DNA of 15,630 nt, from the NCBI GenBank assembly GCA_964557125.1, contig CAZKYX010000024.1, positions 1 through 15,630 on the forward strand, given 5' to 3'. Position 1 is the stretch's first letter, and each line of letters starts with the position of its first letter. A program made the position numbers and the translations under genes. Below, one piece after another: positions 1-6,587 of the stretch. Below the pieces are notes generated by a model. It made no database searches, had not been told where the DNA came from, and saw nothing but the letters and a program-made list of their open reading frames with translations. The DNA is from CAZKYX01 sp964557125 (GTDB taxonomy: Bacteria; Patescibacteriota; Microgenomatia; Levybacterales; GWA1-39-11).

Positions 1-671
1 CCTCCAATTATTGCAAGCATTATTCCGCCAAGTATTCCAATCGTCTGCGCATAGCTTCCGGCTTGAGGCGGAGTTCCCGTTGGGATAGTTTTTGTAGGTA
101 CTGGGGTGTTTGTTGGAGTAGCTGTTGGAGCGATGGTTGGAGTTGGCGCTTCCGTTGGGGATACCATTGCATCAACTATACAAAGAAGCTGATGACTGGT
201 GGCAGCCCCAGTTGCTCCACAAGCATTTTTAGCGGAAACTTCGCACTTGTATGTTTTTCCCTGTGTAACCGGAAAGACAGTCTTTAATACTCCCGCAGCA
301 AGTGACTCTTGCTTTACTTGAGTGCCGGCTTCTACTTCAGTAATTGTCACTTCATACGTTGCCGCCTCTGCTGAAGCATCCCATGTACAACTAGCGTCGG
401 TAAACGAGCAATTAATGCCTTCACAATTTGGATAATCTACGAGCACATTGCTTGTTGCTGCTGGTGCAATACAGGCTCCGTCATTGATTTGTGAAGCTGG
501 GGCAGTTGGACTAACGCTCGTCGCTCCGGGAGTTGTTGTAATAACTGGGGTTGGAAGTGCCTGAGCGCGAGACCTGACATCTTGTGAATTTTTAAGAAGA
601 AGAAGTGTAATTGCGATTCCCGCAATAAGAAAAAAGCCGACGGCACCAAGAATAAGGTACTTTTTGTTCAT
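1..671 (-). CDS. Cell-surface protein, N-terminal anchor, FN3-like domain and Thr/Pro stalk (partial, 3' end off window)
   Basis: The frame is open from an ATG at 671 to the left edge, giving 223 complete residues and no stop. Residues 1-4 are basic (MNKK), and 5-27 form a hydrophobic signal or anchor. 'DVRSRAQ' follows at 31-37, a pattern I associate with Microgenomates surface proteins. Residues 65-168 carry seven cysteines (67, 83, 88, 95, 143, 151, 164) around a beta-rich stretch (CTWDASAEAATYEVTI), like a fibronectin type III fold. Residues 171-200 are a Thr/Pro stalk (PTxxPT repeats). Then come PPQAGS (201-206) and the start of a hydrophobic segment (209-223), like a sorting or membrane-retention signal. 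A surface structural or adhesive role is inferred; no enzyme motif is visible. It has its own promoter. Reading in other frames here gives only low-complexity artefacts. Confidence 0.85.
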   Translation of the reverse strand, partial: MNKKYLILGAVGFFLIAGIAITLLLLKNSQDVRSRAQALPTPVITTTPGATSVSPTAPASQINDGACIAPAATSNVLVDYPNCEGINCSFTDASCTWDASAEAATYEVTITEVEAGTQVKQESLAAGVLKTVFPVTQGKTYKCEVSAKNACGATGAATSHQLLCIVDAMVSPTEAPTPTIAPTATPTNTPVPTKTIPTGTPPQAGSYAQTIGILGGIMLAIIG

Positions 672-704
672 TAGAATAAACTCGATAAATTACTACCTGT
701 CACT

Positions 705-734
705 ACTATATAGTAAAAAAAGTGACAAGGTCAA
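705..734 (-). promoter_or_regulatory. Promoter of the surface-protein gene
   Basis: On the minus strand TTGACC (729-734) is followed by either TATAGT (705-710, spacer 18) or the overlapping TATATA (707-712, spacer 16). Transcription would start near 698, leaving a leader of about 27 nt before the ATG at 671. No clear Shine-Dalgarno lies in that leader. The -10 region is a palindrome (ACTATATAGT, 705-714) inside a wider inverted repeat, GTCACT (699-704) with AGTGAC (721-726). AAGGTC (727-732) also pairs with GACCTT (749-754) across the -35. These could be an operator, but no regulator is visible. Confidence 0.5.
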
Positions 735-826
735 GAGTTTGATTCGGAGACCTTAGATGTCTAGTTAGCAAGCTCCAGCCCGCACTCGATGCGTGAAGCT
801 CAAACCATTTTCTCTAGGATTCTTTT

Positions 827-870
827 TTAAGGTTCAACCTTAACTAGGCTCAACGAAGGTTGAACCTTAA
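827..870. repeat. REP-like palindrome pair, copy 1
   Basis: Two perfect 15-nt arms, TTAAGGTTCAACCTT (827-841) and AAGGTTGAACCTTAA (856-870), flank a 14-nt centre. Each arm is itself a near-perfect palindrome around one base (C835 or G862); 827-843 is a 17-nt palindrome. The unit can therefore fold as one long hairpin or two small ones. The same architecture recurs at 14814-14857 beside the RAYT gene, with 9 of 14 centre bases identical (shared GCTCAA core). No T-run follows on either strand, so a terminator role is unlikely. The neighbouring non-coding stretch 755-826 holds nothing I recognise. Confidence 0.85.
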
Positions 871-886
871 AAACATTAATAACTGT

Positions 887-944
887 TTGTGAAAAAAGGA
901 AACTTGCGACTATAATTGAGTACATAAGATTAATTTGTTAAAAT
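887..944 (+). promoter_or_regulatory. Candidate promoters of the tRNA-Arg/tRNA-Lys pair
   Basis: Two overlapping arrangements precede tRNA-Arg. One is TTGTGA (887-892), an 18-bp spacer and a consensus TATAAT (911-916). The other is TTGAGT (916-921), a 17-bp spacer and TAAAAT (939-944), which would start about 12 nt before the tRNA. Which one is used cannot be decided from sequence. No separate promoter is clear between the two tRNAs, so they may be co-transcribed. Confidence 0.45.
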
Positions 945-962
945 ATACAGTTACATCCGCAT

Positions 963-1035
963 GCGCCCGTAGCTCAATGGATAGAGTACATCGCTTCGGA
1001 CGATGGGGTTGGGGGTTCGAGTCCCTTCGGGCGCG
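963..1035 (+). tRNA. tRNA-Arg (anticodon UCG)
   Basis: A full cloverleaf can be drawn. The acceptor arm is GCGCCCG (963-969) with CGGGCGC (1028-1034), and the discriminator is G1035. The D stem is GCTC/GAGT with one G-U pair. The anticodon stem CATCG/CGATG holds loop CTTCGGA, giving anticodon TCG. The variable loop is short, and the T arm GGGGG-TTCGAGT-CCCTT has two G-U pairs. The 3' end runs into CAAAG, so CCA is not encoded and must be added enzymatically. UCG reads the CGA and CGG arginine codons. Confidence 0.93.
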
Positions 1036-1062
1036 CAAAGCAAACGAATAACGAAGCGTATC

Positions 1063-1080
1063 GGGCCGATAGCTCAATTG
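1063..1080 (+). pseudogene. Fragment of a tRNA-Lys 5' end
   Basis: These 18 bases (GGGCCGATAGCTCAATTG) are identical to the first 18 of tRNA-Lys at 1123-1140, covering acceptor 5' strand, D stem and part of the D loop. They lie 60 bp upstream in the same orientation, and the rest of the tRNA is missing. CAATTGATC is directly repeated at 1075-1083 and 1088-1096, which could mark the deletion end. It is best read as a remnant of a duplicated tRNA copy. Confidence 0.7.
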
Positions 1081-1122
1081 ATCACGACAATTGATCTTTC
1101 GTAATTTAGAAAACGTGTGTTA

Positions 1123-1195
1123 GGGCCGATAGCTCAATTGGTAGAGCAACTCCCTCTTAAGGAGTAGGTTCAGGGTTCAAGCCCCTGTCGGCTCA
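1123..1195 (+). tRNA. tRNA-Lys (anticodon CUU)
   Basis: The acceptor is GGGCCGA (1123-1129) with TCGGCTC (1188-1194, one G-U pair), and the discriminator is A1195. D stem is GCTC/GAGC. Anticodon stem ACTCC/GGAGT holds loop CTCTTAA, giving anticodon CTT. T arm is CAGGG-TTCAAGC-CCCTG. CCA is not encoded. CUU reads AAG, so a UUU isoacceptor should exist elsewhere. The T-stem 3' strand can also pair with ACAGGG (1202-1207) just downstream, an alternative hairpin in the precursor. Confidence 0.95.
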
Positions 1196-1242
1196 CAAAG
1201 TACAGGGACTTGACTGTTTGAAAGTAAAGGCAAACAGAACAC

Positions 1243-1269
1243 GCCCCTGTCGGCTCACAAAGTACAGGG
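1243..1269 (+). repeat. Duplicated 3' end of tRNA-Lys plus its trailer
   Basis: These 27 bases are identical to 1181-1207: the T-stem 3' strand, the acceptor 3' strand, the discriminator and 12 bases past the mature 3' end. The copy lies 62 bp downstream in the same orientation. Because the identity extends past the tRNA, the copy arose at the DNA level. Such 3'-end copies are typical att sites of tRNA-targeting integrases, but only 35 bp separate the copies and no integrase is nearby. A decayed tandem tRNA is the simpler reading. Confidence 0.75.
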
Positions 1270-1290
1270 TCACATTTTCTGTGGCCTGTT

Positions 1291-1299
1291 TGCTATACT
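1291..1299 (+). promoter_or_regulatory. Extended -10 promoter of the glycosylation operon
   Basis: TGCTATACT is an extended -10 (TGN plus TATACT at 1294-1299). No good -35 lies 16-18 bp upstream. The expected start near 1306 leaves only about 5 nt before the ATG at 1311 and no room for a Shine-Dalgarno, so the mRNA would be nearly leaderless. Confidence 0.55.
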
Positions 1300-1310
1300 T
1301 AAATCATAGT

Positions 1311-2249
1311 ATGAAACCCCAATTCAGTCTTGTCATTCCAGTCTGTAACGAAGAAGAAAGCATCCCACAGCTTCTTGAGCAAATAACTTCAGTATTTAAG
1401 GAGTTTGATAAAAGCTATGAAATATTATTTATTGATGACGGCTCCACGGACACAAGTCTTGAATTGCTTAAAACACTAGAGAAAAACAATTCCCATATCA
1501 AAATTTTTGCCTTTAGACGCAACCTAGGTAAATCAACTGCTCTTTCTTTGGGTTTTCAAGAAGCAGAAGGAGAATTTATTCTCACACTAGATGCAGATTT
1601 GCAGGATGATCCTTCAAATATCCCGCTCATGTTTGAGTATCTAGAGTCCCATGAATACGATTTAGTGACTGGCTGGAGAAAGCTTAGGAAAGACAGGGCA
1701 AGAACAAAGTTATCCTCAAAATTCTTTAACTGGCTTGTATCAATTATGTTTGGTCTAAAGCTCAATGACCTTAATTCCGGTCTTAAATTGTACAGAAGCG
1801 ATTTGGCAAAAGAGCTAAATATTTATGGTGGAATGCATCGGTTTATTCCTGTTATGGCTGATGAAATGGGATTTCGAGTCTCAGAAATTCCGGTTGTTCA
1901 CCACGAAAGAAAATTTGGCTACTCAAAATACAAAGCTACGAAAATATTTACCGCCCTACCCGACCTGTTTACCATATATTTTCTAACGAAGTATACCATT
2001 AGACCGTTACACTTTTTTAGCAAAATTGGCGTTTTTTCGCTTGTTCTTGGTTCTATCCTACTCATGTATCTCGTTTCCGAAAAACTGGCGGGGCATGCTA
2101 TTGGCAACCGCCCTCTCCTTATTTTTGCAGTTCTGTTTGTAATTGCCGGAGTCCAAACCATCTTTACGGGGTTTCTGGCTGATTTATTAGTAAATCTCAA
2201 CCACAAAGAAGCAAAAAGATTTCCTCTCAAATATAAATCTCATACCTGA
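1311..2249 (+). CDS. GT2 family polyprenyl-phosphate glycosyltransferase (DPM1/GtrB-like)
   Basis: This 312-residue protein has the layout of dolichyl/undecaprenyl-phosphate sugar synthases. A GT-A domain (FSLVIPVCNEEES at 5-17) carries the nucleotide-sugar motif DDGS (42-45), the metal-binding DAD (94-96) within DADLQDDP, and the GYSKY motif (203-207). Two membrane helices follow at about 236-260 and 275-297. By family it moves a sugar from a nucleotide donor to polyprenyl phosphate on the cytoplasmic face; the sugar cannot be read from sequence. I chose the ATG at 1311 because the family N-terminus begins there. An in-frame TTG at 1218 would translate the tRNA-Lys 3' fragment. The next gene starts 5 nt after the stop, which implies one operon and a shared lipid-linked sugar pathway. 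Confidence 0.92.
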   Translation: MKPQFSLVIPVCNEEESIPQLLEQITSVFKEFDKSYEILFIDDGSTDTSLELLKTLEKNNSHIKIFAFRRNLGKSTALSLGFQEAEGEFILTLDADLQDDPSNIPLMFEYLESHEYDLVTGWRKLRKDRARTKLSSKFFNWLVSIMFGLKLNDLNSGLKLYRSDLAKELNIYGGMHRFIPVMADEMGFRVSEIPVVHHERKFGYSKYKATKIFTALPDLFTIYFLTKYTIRPLHFFSKIGVFSLVLGSILLMYLVSEKLAGHAIGNRPLLIFAVLFVIAGVQTIFTGFLADLLVNLNHKEAKRFPLKYKSHT

Positions 2250-2254
2250 ATCTT

Positions 2255-4567
2255 ATGAAAACAAGCAAGCACTTGAAATCAGTTAAGGGTGTAGTTCAGT
2301 TTGCTTTTGGAGTTCCCCTCACTATCTTAACTGTTTTTTTTATTGGTAAGATTTTATTTTCGGCAAAAACAGAAATAACTAGAGCCGTTTTTTCTATGAA
2401 CATACCTGTCTTTCTGCTGGGAGTAGTTTGCATCCTGTTGTTTTTTGTCCTTAAAAGCCTTGTTTGGCTTCAAATTGCCAGAAAGGTGGGTGTAGCTGGA
2501 GAAGCCCACAGGCTCCTCTATGTATATGCGTTTGCAGAAATAAGAAGATATATACCGGGAAGTATTTTTTCGTTTGCTTCAAGAATCCGAGGCTTGCATA
2601 CGGAACAAATACAAACTTCCAGAACAGTTTCGACAATTTTTATTGAAGCGATAGTGCTTGTAGCTTCTGCTTCTATTATTGCCCTCCCCGCATTAGTCTT
2701 TCTGGAAAATAAATTGTTGTGGTTTTTGCCCTTTACAAACAGTATGGTTCCTATCTTAACCACAGCTTGCATAGGTTTTTTTGTCCTTTTTTGTTTTTCT
2801 TACCGCTGGACTTTTCATAAGCTTTCACTTATTGGAGCTTTCATAAGAAAGTACTCTCTGTCATTTTTTACTGCCTTACTCGGATGGATTCTTTTTGGTC
2901 TAGGTAATTATCTTATTGCAGTATCGCTTACCTTTTTGACTCCGATTCATTTTGTGCTATTCGTGTCACTATTTGTTTTTTCTTGGCTTATTGGTTATTT
3001 GTTTTTTGTATCCCCCATGGGGCTCGGAGTAAGAGAAGGAATGATTGTATTTTCATTAACCTTATTTGCACCCCTTTCCGTTGTTGCACTTATAGCCATT
3101 CTTTCAAGAATTGGGATTTTGCTAGCTGAAATTCTCTCGCTTATTGTATTTTCTTCTTACAAAAAGTTCTGCAAATCAGTTTTTATTCAAAAACTGAATG
3201 GCTATATGATCATGCTTTCATGTTTTGTGGCGGCCTTTATTACATACTTCGTGTCTTTTACACTTTTACGTCACGCCAACTATGCTTCGGGAAGGTTTGA
3301 TTTAGGTAATATGGCCCAGACTGTTTGGAACACGTTCCATGGTCATGTCTTCGTGCTTACAAATCCTGACGGGATCAATCCGATTTCGCGCCTTGGTATT
3401 CATGCTGACTTTCTATTGATTTTGCTTGCACCATTTTATCTGCTGTGGGAACACCCAGGAATGCTTCTTATTATACAAACGGTTGTGATAGGCCTTGGTG
3501 CATATTTTGTCTTTGGTATCGGGAAAAATGTACTTAAAAACAATGGGCTAGCGCTTGCGCTTTCTATTTCTTATTTATTCAATTTTTATATCCAAGAGCA
3601 GACTGTTTTTGATTTTCATTCAGTAGCCTTGGCATCAACATTTCTCTTAGGAGCTAGTTATTACTTTATAAAAAAAAGGTACGCGCTGCTATTACTCTTT
3701 CTCGGATTATCTGTTCTCACAAAGGAAGAAATTTATCTTATTTCAGGTTTATTCGGTGTTGCTCTCTTTTATAAAGGTAAAAGATTGTGGGGAGTGTTGC
3801 TGACAGTGTGTTCTTTTCTTGCATTTTACCTTCTTATGGCAAAGTTTATACCTGCAGCTCGAGGACATGAACACTTTGCCCTTGCTTACCTGAGCTACCT
3901 AGGGGACAGTCCTTCATCAATAATTGCGACAGCAATCCTCAAACCATACCTGCTTATCCCAGTTTTTTTCAATCAAGCAACATTCACTTATTACGCTCAA
4001 CTCTTAAGCAGCACAGGTTATTTAGCTCTTTTTTCACCCATCTACTTGTTTTTTGCGTTACCTGATGTTCTTATTAATACGCTTTCAGCAAATCCAGGGC
4101 TTCGTTCCTACGACTATCATTACGATGCTGCTATCGTGCCGTTCTTATATCTTGCAGCAATATTTGGTGCAAAAAAACTGCTGAGTCAAAAGCTTGTTAT
4201 TATTCCACCGCGCATGCTTCTGACCTATATTCTCGTTACTACAATATATACCTCATGGTCAACGGGCCTTTTGCCATACAGTAGGACTCCTGATTTTTCA
4301 GGATTCATCCAACAAGATAAGCATAAGCTAGAAATAGCAAGAGCCCTAAAAACAATTCCAGATAACGCTGCAGTTGCGTCAACTAACAACATTGGCGCAC
4401 ACCTGTCCCATCGTAAAGATATTTACGTACTTCCATACGGCGTAGAATTATCTGACTACATTGTTATCTATCGAGAACATCTACAAATTGCCCAACAACT
4501 TAAAACGAGAGGAGACTTCTCGCTTATCAAAGAACTTCCAAATTTTTATATCTTCAAAAAAAATTAG
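2255..4567 (+). CDS. Fusion of a flippase-like (LPG_synthase_TM/UPF0104) domain and a DUF2079 GT-C-like domain
   Basis: This 770-residue protein is almost wholly membrane-embedded. Residues 1 to about 310 match the flippase-like family, with RRYIPGSIFSFASR near 97-110 and GLGVREG near 255-261. From about 320 onward it matches DUF2079, with GRFDLGNMAQTVWN near 345-358, RLGIHADFLL near 379, FDFHSVALA near 450, LTKEEIYLI near 487, and a hydrophilic tail (AVASTNNIGAHLSHR). DUF2079 proteins resemble GT-C glycosyltransferases, whose catalytic acid lies in the first outer loop; FDLG is the candidate here. The two families are usually separate proteins. Inferred role: flip the lipid-linked sugar made by the upstream GT2 and transfer it outside. 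The acceptor is unknown. No Shine-Dalgarno is visible. The stop overlaps the convergent neighbour by 4 bp. Confidence 0.82.
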   Translation: MKTSKHLKSVKGVVQFAFGVPLTILTVFFIGKILFSAKTEITRAVFSMNIPVFLLGVVCILLFFVLKSLVWLQIARKVGVAGEAHRLLYVYAFAEIRRYIPGSIFSFASRIRGLHTEQIQTSRTVSTIFIEAIVLVASASIIALPALVFLENKLLWFLPFTNSMVPILTTACIGFFVLFCFSYRWTFHKLSLIGAFIRKYSLSFFTALLGWILFGLGNYLIAVSLTFLTPIHFVLFVSLFVFSWLIGYLFFVSPMGLGVREGMIVFSLTLFAPLSVVALIAILSRIGILLAEILSLIVFSSYKKFCKSVFIQKLNGYMIMLSCFVAAFITYFVSFTLLRHANYASGRFDLGNMAQTVWNTFHGHVFVLTNPDGINPISRLGIHADFLLILLAPFYLLWEHPGMLLIIQTVVIGLGAYFVFGIGKNVLKNNGLALALSISYLFNFYIQEQTVFDFHSVALASTFLLGASYYFIKKRYALLLLFLGLSVLTKEEIYLISGLFGVALFYKGKRLWGVLLTVCSFLAFYLLMAKFIPAARGHEHFALAYLSYLGDSPSSIIATAILKPYLLIPVFFNQATFTYYAQLLSSTGYLALFSPIYLFFALPDVLINTLSANPGLRSYDYHYDAAIVPFLYLAAIFGAKKLLSQKLVIIPPRMLLTYILVTTIYTSWSTGLLPYSRTPDFSGFIQQDKHKLEIARALKTIPDNAAVASTNNIGAHLSHRKDIYVLPYGVELSDYIVIYREHLQIAQQLKTRGDFSLIKELPNFYIFKKN

Positions 4568-5913
4568 TTGCGAGAGAGCGTGTATTCGTACGGGAAGTAA
4601 TAGAAAGATGCTGGAACATCGTCGGTAAGATACTTCTGAAAATCAGCATATATCTTCTTTCGTTTTGCAAGATCTGTTGTTAGTCTCCCATCTTCAAGAA
4701 GTTTGTCTATCCTTAAGTCTTTAAAATTTACTATATTGTTTTGCTGCGCTGAGTGCCAAAGAATATATTGATCAGGATCTTTTGGAAGCTTGTAACGATA
4801 GAGTAAAATTTGAAAATCAGAAGGAATTTCAGTAACAATGACAATTTCAGAATTAACACCCAAATTTTTCCAAGCCTTTTGAATTTTGATGGCATCGTCT
4901 TTATATTCCTCGACTGTTGAAATCTTAAGCGGCTTTTTTATTGGCTCGTCTACTGTTGAAAGAATTGTTTTAGCTATTTCCAAATCAGAAATACCATAGT
5001 TAGGTGCTTTTTCAAAATATATCGAGTTAGGTGGAATGGGGCCATAAGAACGCTCCCCATTCTCCACTCTAGCCGGTAGAGCATAATTGAGTGCTTGTCT
5101 AACCTTTTTATTTCCAAGCGCATCGTCTGCGTTGCTGTAAAAAACAGCAACCATAGTGGAATAATCTGTATATTGTTTCGTTTCTACTCGTTCCCAATCC
5201 TTTAAGCTTGATGTTCCAATTGAGTCATTCATCAACTCGTAAGCGGTATCAACTTCGCCAAGCGCAAAAGCAACTTTAAGAGCTTTTGAAGTTGGGTAAA
5301 AAAAGATTCTCTCTTTTTTGGTAGTATCCTTTGTACTCACTAAAGTCATTGTTTTGACAAAACCTCCATTCACGCTTACATCTTTAACCTTGTAGTTCCC
5401 AAGTCCCGAAAAATCTTTCGTAAGAATTGGCTTTGAAACGGCATAGATAAATGGGGCGTACGGCTCCTTTAAGGTGTAGGACACTGTGTATCTATCAATT
5501 TTCTTTGAAGATACATCTTGGAAGCTATATTGAAGTGAGTCAGAGGTTAACTCATCTCCATTGTGAAAAAACTGTCCTTTTTTAAGATGAAATGTGTACA
5601 CTTTTCCATCCTTTGAAATTTCCCAACGGTCTGCTGCTGCAGGAGTTATTGCGTTCTGCGGAGTAACTGCAGTAAGTCCATAGCTTACTTTCGCTAGAAT
5701 TCCTTCTGGTATACTTTCAATTCTATATGCTCCCCAATAGCCAAGAGTTATTGTGCTTTTTTGAAGAAGTGGTCTAAAATAGTAATTAAGAAGTCCAACA
5801 GCTGCAAAAAAAACCAGAATTCCTAAAACCAAGGAACTTAAAATCGTGCTTCTCATTCGCTTAACATAAGCCTTAAAAAGCCAGAGGTAATACCGTTTCC
5901 TTTGTGATGCCAT
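4564..5913 (-). CDS. Membrane-anchored family 5 solute-binding protein (OppA/DppA-like)
   Basis: This 449-residue protein has a basic cytoplasmic tail (about 1-22) and one hydrophobic anchor (about 23-45) without a lipobox cysteine. The body has SBP_bac_5 hallmarks: AADRWEISKDGKVYTFHLKK near 93-112, FFHNGDELTSDSLQYSF, and NKKVRQALNYALPA near 273. Typical OppA proteins are about 500-550 residues, so this is a compact form. The family binds peptides, nickel or other ligands for ABC import. No permease or ATPase gene is in the window, so it is an orphan here and its ligand is unknown. The ATG at 5913 lies 11 nt after the secG stop, and GGTAG upstream is a weak ribosome site. It appears to be the last gene of the long minus-strand cluster. 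Confidence 0.85.
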   Translation of the reverse strand: MASQRKRYYLWLFKAYVKRMRSTILSSLVLGILVFFAAVGLLNYYFRPLLQKSTITLGYWGAYRIESIPEGILAKVSYGLTAVTPQNAITPAAADRWEISKDGKVYTFHLKKGQFFHNGDELTSDSLQYSFQDVSSKKIDRYTVSYTLKEPYAPFIYAVSKPILTKDFSGLGNYKVKDVSVNGGFVKTMTLVSTKDTTKKERIFFYPTSKALKVAFALGEVDTAYELMNDSIGTSSLKDWERVETKQYTDYSTMVAVFYSNADDALGNKKVRQALNYALPARVENGERSYGPIPPNSIYFEKAPNYGISDLEIAKTILSTVDEPIKKPLKISTVEEYKDDAIKIQKAWKNLGVNSEIVIVTEIPSDFQILLYRYKLPKDPDQYILWHSAQQNNIVNFKDLRIDKLLEDGRLTTDLAKRKKIYADFQKYLTDDVPASFYYFPYEYTLSRN

Positions 5914-5924
5914 AAATGCGCTAC

Positions 5925-6140
5925 CTACTGCAGAACAAGTGAGAGAATTGAGTTGGACGCGAAGATAACTAACAAAACTATAGTTGCATAAAAGAGAAAT
6001 TTTTCTAACCCTCTTTTACTACGAAAACTCTCCGTACCCCCTCCAAATGCTATCCCAGCATCTGTTCCCCTATTTTGCAGGATGACGCTTACAACTAGGA
6101 GCAGCGAGACAGTAATTTGAACTATTACGAATATGGACAT
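5925..6140 (-). CDS. secG: Preprotein translocase subunit SecG
   Basis: This 71-residue protein has the SecG plan: a first helix (MSIFVIVQITVSLLLVVSVI), a polar loop with the conserved LQNRG-T-AG--FGGG pattern (about 21-37), and a second helix near the C-terminus. SecG joins SecYE and assists protein export in the cytoplasmic membrane. I chose ATG 6140 because the conserved first helix starts there. An in-frame TTG at 6152 would add MTEC and overlap the upstream gene's stop. The YvlD-like gene ends 4 nt before this ATG, so the two are probably translationally coupled. Confidence 0.93.
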   Translation of the reverse strand: MSIFVIVQITVSLLLVVSVILQNRGTDAGIAFGGGTESFRSKRGLEKFLFYATIVLLVIFASNSILSLVLQ

Positions 6141-6144
6141 ACAT

Positions 6145-6546
6145 TCAGTCAAACAAAGACAACATTATCTTTGTGATGAGGTATATTGTAGCAGAAATAA
6201 TGACATATGACAAAAGAAGTGTCACCTGAAAAGGATGTATCTCTACCCCAAATGAGTTAAATCCATGAAAATAAAATGGAGCTACGTGAATAGATGGATA
6301 CACTAAAGTTATAAGAAAAAGAATGAAGGCAGTTGTTAGTATGGAAAATAACCCAAAAGTAATCATATTAAAAGGGAGCGTGATAATGTTAATGACTGGC
6401 CTTAGTATTTTAAAACCTATGGCAAGCAAAATCCCCCCAATAAGTAATGTTTGAAAGCCCCCACTTAGAGTAAGTCCATCAAACATACTGGAGGTAATGA
6501 ATAGCGCAAACGCATAAAGAAAAATATGTTTGACTGCTCCTTTCAT
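6145..6546 (-). CDS. YvlD / phage-holin-4-superfamily membrane protein
   Basis: This 133-residue protein has four hydrophobic segments. The stretch LRPVINIITLPFNMITFGL (about 48-66) is the signature of the YvlD/'phage holin family 4' group (Pfam PF04020), as is the later amphipathic part before the last helix. Members are small integral membrane proteins of unknown function, common on bacterial chromosomes; the holin label does not imply phage here. uvrC stops 41 nt upstream, and secG follows within 4 nt. The gap contains a small stem (TTGAG/CTCAA at 6566-6581) without a T-run, so no terminator is called. Confidence 0.85.
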   Translation of the reverse strand: MKGAVKHIFLYAFALFITSSMFDGLTLSGGFQTLLIGGILLAIGFKILRPVINIITLPFNMITFGLFSILTTAFILFLITLVYPSIHVAPFYFHGFNSFGVEIHPFQVTLLLSYVIISATIYLITKIMLSLFD

Positions 6547-6587
6547 GTAGTAAGCGTATCAATTTTTGAGCTAAATCTCAACTTAAA

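Noticed and set aside
63..287. Plus-strand open frame rich in Trp, Cys and Ser
   Set aside because: It is antisense to the Thr/Pro stalk codons; its composition is an artefact of the repeats.
437..649. Open frame of 70 codons on the minus strand
   Set aside because: It overlaps the surface-protein gene in another frame, and its composition is low-complexity.
827..870. Rho-independent terminator
   Set aside because: No T-run follows on either strand, and an identical structure sits beside the RAYT gene, so REP is the better call.
1196..1269. Integrated element bounded by tRNA att sites
   Set aside because: Only 35 bp lie between the copies, and no integrase gene is present; at most it is a scar.
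1218..1310. Longer N-terminus for the GT2 gene from TTG 1218
   Set aside because: It would translate the tRNA-Lys 3' fragment and the promoter. The family N-terminus begins at ATG 1311.
6141..6152. TTG 6152 as the secG start
   Set aside because: It adds four unconserved residues across the upstream stop; ATG 6140 matches the family.
6145..6546. Prophage holin
   Set aside because: The PF04020 group is mostly chromosomal, and no phage genes are nearby.
6566..6581. Terminator between uvrC and the YvlD-like gene
   Set aside because: The stem is only 5 bp and no T-run follows in the direction of transcription.
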